Shown here: positions 1 to 5,389 of the stretch, piece after piece
How the letters are laid out: each line of letters begins with the position of its first letter
How positions within the stretch are numbered: position 1 is the stretch's first letter
NCBI GenBank assembly: GCA_016303035.1
Contig: JAEDML010000042.1
Coordinates: forward strand, 1 to 8,918
Direction: 5' to 3'
DNA from: Clostridiaceae bacterium
Lineage (GTDB): Bacteria; Bacillota; Clostridia; Oscillospirales; Acutalibacteraceae
Length of the DNA stretch: 8,918 nucleotides
The notes under the pieces: generated by a model
What the model saw: only the letters and a program-made list of their open reading frames with translations
Databases searched by the model: none
Told to the model about the DNA's origin: nothing
Translations under genes and position numbers: made by a program

Positions 1-10
1 TCCGTTTTAC

Positions 11-28
11 CGCCCTCTCTCAAGGGCG
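11..28 (-). other. Hairpin at the 5' end of the left-edge transcript
   Basis: A 6-bp GC-rich inverted repeat, CGCCCT at 11-16 and AGGGCG at 23-28 with a 6-base loop, begins at or next to the predicted start site of the leftward promoter. It could stabilise the transcript's 5' end or be the start of a larger RNA fold that continues outside the window. Confidence 0.4.
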
Positions 29-32
29 CCTG

Positions 33-64
33 ATTATAATACCACATCACTTTTCCGTTGTCAA
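33..64 (-). promoter_or_regulatory. Strong sigma-A promoter firing off the left edge
   Basis: On the minus strand a perfect -35 TTGACA (59-64) is followed after 17 bases by TATTAT (36-41), which overlaps a perfect TATAAT (33-38, spacing 20). Just upstream (about 65-95) are runs of A and T on the minus strand that look like an UP element. Transcription would start near position 26-29 and proceed left out of the window, so the gene served is unknown. The likely transcript begins with a small hairpin, CGCCCT paired with AGGGCG (11-28). Strength and UP-like tract would suit an rRNA, tRNA or translation operon, but that is inference. Confidence 0.8.
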
Positions 65-128
65 CTGTTTTTTTCGGTTTTTTTAAAAAATTTTTGAGAA
101 GCTTTTCTCTTGTTGTCAAAGCCTGTCG

Positions 129-152
129 AAAGGCACAATATCTTGTGCCTTT
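129..152. repeat. Perfect inverted repeat, possible transcript end
   Basis: A perfect 10-bp stem (AAAGGCACAA at 129-138, TTGTGCCTTT at 143-152) encloses a 4-base loop, TATC on the plus strand. It lies about 60 bases past the stop codon of the minus-strand transporter, where a terminator is expected. On either strand only the three T residues of the stem itself follow, so it is a poor classical terminator. It may act as a 3'-end stabiliser or a weak terminator. Confidence 0.5.
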
Positions 153-160
153 ACAATACA

Positions 161-190
161 GCCGCGGCAGGTGAAAGCCCTAACCGCGGC
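161..190. repeat. GC-rich inverted repeat behind the transporter gene
   Basis: GCCGCGG (161-167) pairs with CCGCGGC (184-190) across a 16-base loop, between the transporter stop codon and the hairpin at 129-152. No T tract follows on the minus strand. Together with the neighbouring stem it forms a tandem-hairpin 3' region whose role is not clear from sequence alone. Confidence 0.45.
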
Positions 191-212
191 CGTAAAATTT
201 AAAAATATTGTT

Positions 213-1124
213 CTACATCTCCGCAAGTCCTTCGGAAATACCGAGCATTATAATACCTGCAAAGACTGTAAATATTATTAAATAGTGCTTAAACGATAGT
301 TTTTCCTTTAAGAAAATTCGGGACAGCACCACCGAGAAAACGCAGTATGCCGAAATCATCGGCGCGGCCACAACGGGATTGTCGCCTATCGCATAGATAT
401 ACGCAAACTGACCCGCCGTTTCGCAAACCGCTCCTGCAAGCTTCGGCGACTCGTATTTAAGGTTAATTTTCTGCTTCTTTATAATTACTACATATATAAA
501 TGCGAATATTGCCATAGCAAGAAATGTATACTCGTATGCAATGTTGCCCGATTCCTCGTTTACATATCCCGAATCAAGCAAAAGCGCGTCGGCAAAGGTG
601 CCGAGCCCGTCAAGAATACAGTAAAAAATCGGGAAGAAAATCGCAATAAAGCTGTTTTTGTATTTTCGGTTTTCCTTTTTATCGGCTATTGCCTGTGTTT
701 CCTTATCAAGCTGCTTTTCGGCAAAGCCGAGGCCGATAACTCCGACGCAGATAAGCACGATACCCGCCCAGCTGAACGCGTCGGGCATCTGACGCAGAAA
801 AATAAGGCAAAGCACGCAGGCAACTGCGCCCGAAGAATTGCATATAGGCGACGACACCGAAAGCATTATGTAGCGAAGACCCACATAACCCAAAATCATC
901 GAAAGCACATAGCAGGCGATAGCCGGCATATAACGGATAAAATCCATCGGCTCGAACCGTGCGCCCGTAAGCAGCTCCACAGTAGCGTGTATACCCATAA
1001 CAAGGCCTACCGCCATAACAATTTTCCAATGACTGTATTTATCCTCAGGCTTGGAGCCGATTTTTGAAAATAAATCGGAGCCGCCCCAGAACATAATAGT
1101 TATTAAAGATAGTATGAACCACAC
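213..1124 (-). CDS. EamA/DMT-superfamily membrane transporter
   Basis: This 303-residue membrane protein has the two-fold repeat of the drug/metabolite transporter superfamily. One EamA-like half spans residues 1-133, a charged linker 137-157 (rich in K, E and D), and the second half 158-296. About ten hydrophobic helices are visible, and the second half ends with the typical pattern around NPVVAAPMISAY (249-260) and FLKEKLS (271-277). Families of this type export or import small metabolites; the substrate cannot be read from sequence. The start is GTG (1122-1124), supported by an AAGGGG ribosome site nine bases upstream (1134-1139); no ATG fits. It lies 120 bp downstream of parB in the same direction, so it may be reached by parAB read-through. 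A weak hairpin (1146-1170) lies in that gap. Family assignment is firm; function is open. Confidence 0.85.
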   Translation of the reverse strand: MWFILSLITIMFWGGSDLFSKIGSKPEDKYSHWKIVMAVGLVMGIHATVELLTGARFEPMDFIRYMPAIACYVLSMILGYVGLRYIMLSVSSPICNSSGAVACVLCLIFLRQMPDAFSWAGIVLICVGVIGLGFAEKQLDKETQAIADKKENRKYKNSFIAIFFPIFYCILDGLGTFADALLLDSGYVNEESGNIAYEYTFLAMAIFAFIYVVIIKKQKINLKYESPKLAGAVCETAGQFAYIYAIGDNPVVAAPMISAYCVFSVVLSRIFLKEKLSFKHYLIIFTVFAGIIMLGISEGLAEM

Positions 1125-1145
1125 TGTAAATTTCCCCTTTTAAAT

Positions 1146-1170
1146 AAAATTCCTTAACAAACGGAATTTT
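1146..1170 (-). terminator. Weak hairpin between parB and the transporter
   Basis: On the minus strand AAAATTCC (1163-1170) pairs with GGAATTTT (1146-1153) across a 9-base loop and is followed by ATTTAAAA. The stem is AT-rich, so termination after parB would be partial at best. It ends six bases before the ribosome site of the transporter gene, so it could instead influence that gene's translation. Confidence 0.35.
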
Positions 1171-1203
1171 TCGGGGGCGGTCTTCTTCTGAAATGAAAAA
1201 CAA

Positions 1204-1233
1204 ATTGGGGTTTATTTAAAAGCATTGGGTTTA
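1204..1233. repeat. Direct repeat ATTGGG(G)TTTA
   Basis: Two near-identical copies, ATTGGGGTTTA (1204-1214) and ATTGGGTTTA (1224-1233), are spaced 20 bases apart, about two helical turns, just downstream of parB. Such spacing can be a regulator binding site, but nothing else supports this and chance is possible. Confidence 0.3.
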
Positions 1234-1244
1234 CCTATATATAC

Positions 1245-2102
1245 CTATCCGTTATGCTCGTCCGAGAGGCGGCGTGCAAAATCCGCCAGCTCCTCCTCGC
1301 TGTAAAACTCTACCGTCAGCGTACCTCTGCCCTTACCGTTTGGTGTTATGTTAACCTTTCGGTGCAATTCTTCTTTAAGCGAAAGCTCAACCTCGCTGTA
1401 AAAAGACGGTTTTACAACCTTGACGCTCTTTTTTTGCGATTTCTTGCCGGCGGCAGCCGCCGCCTTTTCAAGCTCGCGCACCGAAGCGCCGTTTACCGCG
1501 GCAAGCAGCATACGGCGGCGAAGCTCGATATCTTCGGTCGAAAGCAGAGCGCGCGCGTGCCCCGCCGAAATAGAGCCGATTCTGAGCGCTTCAAGCTCCG
1601 ATTCGTTTAAATTAAGAAGACGAAGTGCGTTTGTAACGGCGCTTCTTGACCTGCCCATACGTTCTGCGACCTGCTCCTGGGTAAGACCGAAGCTATCTAT
1701 AAGCGAACGGTAACCGAGCGCCTCTTCAACCGGATTTAAATCCTCGCGCTGAAGATTCTCAATAAGTGCAATTTCCATAACCGTGCGGTCGTCGGTTTCC
1801 TTTATTATTACGGGAACCTCGTCAAGCTCGGCTATACGGCAGGCGCGCCAGCGGCGTTCGCCTGCTATAATCTGATAACGCCCGTTAGAAAGCGGACGGA
1901 CAATTATAGGCTGAAGCAGTCCGTGCTTTGCAATACTGTCGGCAAGCTCGGAAAGAGCCGCCTCGTCAAAATCCTTTCGGGGCTGTTCGCGGTTGGGCTC
2001 AATATCGTTAAGCTTTACCGTTACGGCGCCGTTATTGTCGGTTGAATTTTCGTTAAACAGAGAATCAAGCCCTCTGCCTAATCCGCCTTTTTTGACCGGC
2101 AT
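1245..2102 (-). CDS. parB: Chromosome partitioning protein ParB (Spo0J)
   Basis: ParB is the CTPase clamp that loads at parS, slides and spreads along nearby DNA, and recruits ParA and SMC. The 285-residue protein has all family parts. There is an N-terminal KKGGLGRGLDSLF ParA-contact segment (4-16). The ParB/Srx nucleotide domain carries GERRWR (81-86) and ENLQRE (115-120), the CTP-binding boxes. A helix-turn-helix around 140-162 (LTQEQVAERMGRSRSAVTNAL) reads parS, and a C-terminal dimerisation domain spans about 235-282. A basic, alanine-rich linker (213-231) separates the last two. The length is normal. The ATG follows a strong AGGAGG and lies one base after the parA stop codon, so the two genes are very likely co-transcribed and translationally coupled. 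Two perfect parS targets lie upstream. The call is secure. Confidence 0.97.
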   Translation of the reverse strand: MPVKKGGLGRGLDSLFNENSTDNNGAVTVKLNDIEPNREQPRKDFDEAALSELADSIAKHGLLQPIIVRPLSNGRYQIIAGERRWRACRIAELDEVPVIIKETDDRTVMEIALIENLQREDLNPVEEALGYRSLIDSFGLTQEQVAERMGRSRSAVTNALRLLNLNESELEALRIGSISAGHARALLSTEDIELRRRMLLAAVNGASVRELEKAAAAAGKKSQKKSVKVVKPSFYSEVELSLKEELHRKVNITPNGKGRGTLTVEFYSEEELADFARRLSDEHNG

Positions 2103-2103
2103 A

Positions 2104-2874
2104 TCAATTCCTCCTGTTTCGCTTTAAAAATTCTTTTGCAAGGTCGTCGTACGCCGCGGCGCCCTTGGAGCGTTTATCGTAATACTGTATCGGCATACCG
2201 TAGCTCGGCGCTTCGGAAAGCCGCACCGCACGCGGAATGGCGGTTTTATAAAGCTGATTTGAAAAATACTTTTTAATTTCCGACACGACCTGACCTGTAA
2301 GATTTAGTCTTGCGTCGTACATAGTAAGCACTATCCCCTCTATTTCAAGGGTGGGATTGTAAAGCCTTTTTACCTGCCTTACCGAAGCCATAAGCTGCGA
2401 AAGTCCCTCAAGCGCGAAATATTCGCACTGAATGGGGACAAGCACGGTATCGCTTGCATTAAGCGCGTTTATTGTGATAAGTCCCAAAGACGGCGGACAG
2501 TCAATAAATATGTAATCGTATTTTTCGCGCGCCGCGGCGAGCGACATTTTAAGCTGTGCTTCTCGGTGTTCTATTTCTATTAAATCCACCTCGGCGGCGG
2601 CAAGGTCCATAGAGGAGGGAACTATATCTACATTTTTAAACTCGGTTTTAATAACCGCGCTCTCAAGCTTTGCCTTTCCTATAAGCAGTTCATAGCTTGT
2701 AATCTTGGCATTTTTCTTGTTTACCCCGAAGCCGCTGGTTGAATTGCCCTGCGGATCGGCGTCTACAAGCAGGACTTTTTTTCCGGCAATACCGATTCCC
2801 GAAGCGAGATTAACCGCAGTTGTGGTTTTTCCCACTCCGCCCTTTTGATTGACAACGGAAACGATTTTTCCCAT
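2104..2874 (-). CDS. parA: Chromosome partitioning ATPase ParA (Soj)
   Basis: ParA is a deviant-Walker ATPase that binds DNA non-specifically as an ATP dimer and is stimulated by ParB; in spore formers Soj also influences DnaA activity. This 256-residue protein carries the deviant Walker A KGGVGKTT (11-18, with signature lysine 11), the A' box LLVDADPQGN (35-44, Asp40) and Walker B IFIDCPPS (122-129, Asp125). It lacks the N-terminal helix-turn-helix of plasmid ParA types, as expected for the chromosomal Soj class. The ATG is preceded by AAGGAGG at ideal spacing. The gene is first in a parA-parB operon with its own promoter (2976-3004), and its leader contains a parS site, so ParB may feed back on expression. 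The call is secure; the common symbol in Bacillus is soj. Confidence 0.97.
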   Translation of the reverse strand: MGKIVSVVNQKGGVGKTTTAVNLASGIGIAGKKVLLVDADPQGNSTSGFGVNKKNAKITSYELLIGKAKLESAVIKTEFKNVDIVPSSMDLAAAEVDLIEIEHREAQLKMSLAAAREKYDYIFIDCPPSLGLITINALNASDTVLVPIQCEYFALEGLSQLMASVRQVKRLYNPTLEIEGIVLTMYDARLNLTGQVVSEIKKYFSNQLYKTAIPRAVRLSEAPSYGMPIQYYDKRSKGAAAYDDLAKEFLKRNRRN

Positions 2875-2887
2875 TTGTCAAACCTCC

Positions 2888-2935
2888 TTATTTTATGTAT
2901 ATATAATATTATATATATTATATAATAAATATATA
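2888..2935. other. AT-only tract with palindrome in the parAB leader
   Basis: From 2888 to 2935 every base but one (G at 2897) is A or T, far richer than the surroundings. It contains a 20-bp perfect palindrome centred on AATATT (2898-2917). It lies between parS and the parA ribosome site, so it is part of the parAB 5' untranslated leader. It should melt easily and could form a weak RNA hairpin. No DnaA boxes are nearby to make it an origin unwinding element. Confidence 0.6.
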
Positions 2936-2941
2936 GGCGAA

Positions 2942-2957
2942 TGTTTCACGTGAAACA
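2942..2957. other. parS: parS centromere site (copy 1)
   Basis: A perfect 16-bp palindrome, TGTTTCACGTGAAACA, identical to the ParB/Spo0J binding consensus of Firmicutes; flanking bases extend the symmetry to 18 bp (2941-2958). It lies in the leader between the parAB promoter and parA, starting roughly 12 bases downstream of the predicted transcription start. ParB loaded here nucleates the partition complex and could also repress parAB. Confidence 0.95.
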
Positions 2958-2975
2958 TCTTTTAAGTGCCTTATA

Positions 2976-3004
2976 ATTATATCAGCATATAGGCTAAATG
3001 TAAA
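2976..3004 (-). promoter_or_regulatory. Sigma-A promoter of parAB
   Basis: On the minus strand TTTACA (2999-3004) and a perfect TATAAT (2976-2981) are separated by exactly 17 bases. The predicted start is near 2969, giving a leader of about 95 bases before the parA ATG. It lies downstream of the spoVAE terminator, so parAB is an independent unit here. Confidence 0.85.
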
Positions 3005-3019
3005 GAAGATTTCGTGCAT

Positions 3020-3048
3020 AAAAAAAGCTCCCGTTAGCGGGAGCCTTT
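3020..3048 (-). terminator. Rho-independent terminator after spoVAE
   Basis: GCTCCCG (3027-3033) and CGGGAGC (3038-3044) form a 7-bp GC-rich stem with a 4-base loop. On the minus strand it is followed by a run of seven T residues (3020-3026). It is about 20 bases past the spoVAE stop codon and insulates the upstream gene cluster from parAB. Confidence 0.92.
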
Positions 3049-3067
3049 AAGCTGAAATTTTTATCCG

Positions 3068-3475
3068 TCAGGTCTTATCGCCGGGTTTAAATATCAGCGC
3101 CATTATATACCCGAAAAATACCGATGCGGTTATGCCTGCCGCCGTGGCGGTAAGCCCTCCGCACAGCGCGCCTATAAGTCCGTATTCCGCAACCGCTTCC
3201 TTGACACCGGTTGCAAGGCTGTAGCCGAAACCGGTCAGCGGCACCGTGGCGCCGGCTCCCGCAAATTTAACAAGCGGCTCATAAACTCCTATCGCGGTAA
3301 GAATTACACCTGCTACAACATAGGTCACAAGTATCCGCGCCGGAGTAAGCTTGGTGCAGTCGATAAGAACCTGACCTATAAAACAGATAAATCCGCCCAC
3401 AAGAAAAGCGTACAGGCACTTCAAAAACAAATCCAAACCCGTCATTCCCTTCATATGATGTTTCACGTGAAACAT
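3068..3475 (-). CDS. spoVAE: Stage V sporulation protein AE (SpoVAE/SpoVAEb)
   Basis: SpoVAE is a small inner-membrane subunit of the SpoVA complex, which moves calcium-dipicolinate into the forespore and out at germination. The 135-residue reading shows the family pattern: LVGGFICFIGQVLID (25-39), KLTPARILV (42-50), then GVYEPLVKFAGAGATVPLTGFG (63-84), and a glycine/alanine-rich last helix ending LIFKPGDKT. The start is doubtful. The first ATG (3473-3475) is part of a perfect parS, so codons 1-6 (MFHVKH) are the centromere palindrome, and no ribosome site precedes it. Later candidates are ATG codons 8 and 11, or TTG at 3434-3436 with AAGGGA nine bases upstream, which would give a start close to where I expect family members to begin. 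The usual partners spoVAC and spoVAD are absent here. It follows ydbT by 33 bp and ends at a good terminator. Confidence 0.9.
   Translation of the reverse strand: MFHVKHHMKGMTGLDLFLKCLYAFLVGGFICFIGQVLIDCTKLTPARILVTYVVAGVILTAIGVYEPLVKFAGAGATVPLTGFGYSLATGVKEAVAEYGLIGALCGGLTATAAGITASVFFGYIMALIFKPGDKT
3459..3474. other. parS: parS centromere site (copy 2), in the spoVAE 5' end
   Basis: A second perfect TGTTTCACGTGAAACA, again extended to 18 bp (3458-3475), lies 517 bp from the first. It falls exactly on the longest spoVAE start, where the minus strand reads ATG TTT CAC GTG AAA CAT. Two identical sites around parAB are typical of origin-proximal ParB loading zones in Firmicutes. Confidence 0.95.
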
Positions 3476-3508
3476 TTAATATGATTAGTCTGTACGGGTA
3501 AAGGCGAA

Positions 3509-4942
3509 TTATTCATCTATTCCGTAACATTCGTAAACATTCTTTTTTACCGTTTTATAGTCGAGATGGCGAACGCGTATACTGTCAGCGCTTTCGGATC
3601 GCACGGTTATCCTCACCTTGCAGGTTCCGCGCTTGATATCCACGGGGTTGCGTATCAGCTTTATCTGCCCTATCCTTTCTTTGGGACAACAAAGCTCGCA
3701 GTTGTGAAGCCCCACCGAGCTTTTGGCGTAGACATTTTCGCGGCCGAACCGCACCTTGCCGAAACGGTAATCGTAAAGGCAGAGGTTTGCGTAATAAAGT
3801 ATAACCGCCATTACTACAAAGCTGATGAAAAGTATCAGCCGATAGAAATATTTGAATATGAACATAGACGGAACCGATACAAGCAGTGTGAAAAAAGCAT
3901 ATAATCTCGGAAGATAGAAAAACCTATTGCGCGTTGCCCTGTCGCGCGAAGCGTGCACCGACTCGCCGTCAGGCGTCATAAAGGGAAAATAGAGCGAAAA
4001 CTGCCGCTTTATTTCGCCGTGTCTGCCACAGGGTATTATGACGGCGCTTTCCTGCTTGGAATCGGAATATCCGCCCACGCTTACCTTCATTGAAAACTGT
4101 TTTATAAGCCGCATAAGCGGAGTTTGTTCTATTTTTACATCATTTACCGAGGTCTTTTTAAACGAAGTCCTTTTTCTTACGAAAAAGCCTGATTTTACCT
4201 CTATTTTATCCTTTTCGAGAAACAGTCTGAAATTAAGATTCTTAAAAAAGGAATAAAGAAAAGCAATGCCGTAGCCCAGCAGAAAAATCAGGGTTATTAC
4301 ATTCACTACGGGCGGAAAATAAAACCTGAATTTTTCCGATACCGTGTTTATCTCATCAAAAAGCATTTGATCAAGCGCTATTCCGAGCAGCTTGCCCGCC
4401 TTGTTTATAACAGGAACGCTGATCACAATGCCCGTTACCGCCGACGAGGTAGTAGCGGCAAGCAATGCGAGCTTATAAAGCGAAAATTTCACGGCGGTAC
4501 GGCTTTCGTCTCCGTAGAGACGGGAAGATACCTCGCGGCTGTCCCTTGTGCTTAATTTAAACTCAAAATCGGTTTTGCCGGTTCTTCCGGCTTCGGTATT
4601 TATGCGGTAGGTTACCGCACCCGTTACCGCGTCAATCGGATTCTTGGTTGTCTGCACCGAGGAAAGCTTTGAAACGCTTATTACCGACTGTTTGCGGAAA
4701 AAAACTCCCTCAGATACGGTTATATCGTCCCCCGAAAGGGTCAGCCTGAAGGCGCGCCACCTTAAGACCGCAATGGCGAGAATAAAACAAAAGCATACCG
4801 CTTCAAAGCTTAATACGCCGCTTATCCTGCGCTGAATAAGAAATTGCAGCGCGCCTTTAAGGAGCGGAATTATAAGTACGAACAAAAAGGGCTTTAACAG
4901 CTTAAAAATCATAAGCGGATGCGCGCGGTACTCTTTTTTCAA
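3509..4942 (-). CDS. ydbT: YdbT-like membrane protein with three bacterial PH domains
   Basis: This 477-residue membrane protein matches the YdbT family, whose members carry repeated bPH2 (formerly DUF304) domains; the molecular role is poorly defined. Hydrophobic segments are visible at about 13-33, 45-61, 155-178, 211-233 and 345-387. They alternate with PH-like modules at roughly 66-140 (core ITVSEGVFFRKQSVISVSKL), 242-315 (core IEVKSGFFVRKRTSFKKTSV) and 395-462. The third module is less regular and has a cysteine cluster, C415, C418 and C419. The start is TTG (4940-4942), convincingly placed by AAGGGAGG seven bases upstream. It overlaps the ydbS stop in a TTGA, so the two are translationally coupled, as with the ydbS-ydbT pair in Bacillus. 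A role in envelope stress or peptide resistance is suggested for relatives but is not shown here. Confidence 0.85.
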   Translation of the reverse strand: MKKEYRAHPLMIFKLLKPFLFVLIIPLLKGALQFLIQRRISGVLSFEAVCFCFILAIAVLRWRAFRLTLSGDDITVSEGVFFRKQSVISVSKLSSVQTTKNPIDAVTGAVTYRINTEAGRTGKTDFEFKLSTRDSREVSSRLYGDESRTAVKFSLYKLALLAATTSSAVTGIVISVPVINKAGKLLGIALDQMLFDEINTVSEKFRFYFPPVVNVITLIFLLGYGIAFLYSFFKNLNFRLFLEKDKIEVKSGFFVRKRTSFKKTSVNDVKIEQTPLMRLIKQFSMKVSVGGYSDSKQESAVIIPCGRHGEIKRQFSLYFPFMTPDGESVHASRDRATRNRFFYLPRLYAFFTLLVSVPSMFIFKYFYRLILFISFVVMAVILYYANLCLYDYRFGKVRFGRENVYAKSSVGLHNCELCCPKERIGQIKLIRNPVDIKRGTCKVRITVRSESADSIRVRHLDYKTVKKNVYECYGIDE

Positions 4943-5373
4943 AGCTGTTCCTCCCTTGTTATAAGGCTTATAAAGCTCTTTGCGTCCTCTGTGCGGATTT
5001 CGGGGATTATAAGCACCCGTCTTGCCGATTTAAGCGTAACCGCCGAAAGTCCCATAAGTCTTGAAAGCGGAGTTGAAAGCAGCTCCGAAAAAATCATACG
5101 CGAAAAGGGCATTATATTGGTTGATTTTATGAAAACGCCGCGTTCTATTATAACCGTACCCTTCAAAAAGCGGATTTTACAGCTTTTGAAATAGGCGGGG
5201 AAATATATAATAATAACAAATGCGAAAAACAGCGCCAAAACACCAAGAGGAATTAAAAAATATAAGGAAAGTTTACATAAAAAAGCCGCCGCAACAAGGA
5301 GCAAAACCGCCGCAAGCGCGAAGCGTATCTGCCAGAGAGTCAATGTCTTTTTAGGTAAATCGAAGCTCTGCAC
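4939..5373 (-). CDS. ydbS: YdbS-like membrane protein with one bacterial PH domain
   Basis: This 144-residue protein has two adjacent membrane helices (about 18-33 and 38-59) followed by a single bPH2 domain (66-140). The domain carries the recognisable TVIIERGVFIKSTNIMPFSRM strand-turn pattern and a conserved PLSRLMGL stretch. This is the architecture of YdbS, the partner of YdbT. The domain should face the cytoplasm beside the membrane and may mediate assembly. The start is GTG (5371-5373), supported by GGGAGGG (5380-5386) six bases upstream. It follows rarA by 16 bp and overlaps ydbT by 4 bp, so it is clearly mid-operon. Compared with B. subtilis YdbS (about 159 residues) it is slightly short, with nothing essential missing. 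Confidence 0.84.
   Translation of the reverse strand: MQSFDLPKKTLTLWQIRFALAAVLLLVAAAFLCKLSLYFLIPLGVLALFFAFVIIIYFPAYFKSCKIRFLKGTVIIERGVFIKSTNIMPFSRMIFSELLSTPLSRLMGLSAVTLKSARRVLIIPEIRTEDAKSFISLITREEQL
4950..4957 (-). promoter_or_regulatory. Ribosome site fixing the TTG start of ydbT
   Basis: AAGGGAGG on the minus strand, seven bases before TTG at 4940-4942, lies inside the end of ydbS. It makes the rare TTG start the best choice and allows coupled translation through the TTGA overlap. Confidence 0.8.
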
Positions 5374-5379
5374 CGTTAT

Positions 5380-5386
5380 CCCTCCC
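5380..5386 (-). promoter_or_regulatory. Ribosome site fixing the GTG start of ydbS
   Basis: GGGAGGG on the minus strand lies six bases before GTG (5371-5373), in the 16-bp gap after the rarA stop codon. It decides the non-ATG start of ydbS. Confidence 0.8.
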
Positions 5387-5389
5387 GTA

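Noticed and set aside
112..119. A second TTGACA on the minus strand, as an additional promoter
   Set aside because: No -10 element lies 15-19 bases downstream; the following bases are CAAAAATTTT.
161..195. Partial resemblance to the FMN riboswitch core (GGTGAAAGCCC...ACCGCGGC) on the plus strand
   Set aside because: Only a short stretch matches, the other conserved helices are missing, and no gene follows on that strand.
2880..3010. The AT-rich leader as the chromosome replication origin
   Set aside because: No DnaA boxes (TTATCCACA or close variants) and no dnaA/dnaN genes are present. Nearness to the origin is only inferred from parABS.
3477..3483. CATATTA on the minus strand, matching the sigma-F/sigma-G -10 pattern before spoVAE
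   Set aside because: No matching -35 element is found at 17-18 bases upstream, so the short match alone is too weak, although it would fit a forespore gene.
3566..3904. A 112-codon open frame on the plus strand inside ydbT
   Set aside because: It is antisense to a well-supported family gene, lacks a good ribosome site and has a composition that mirrors the codon pattern of the opposite strand.
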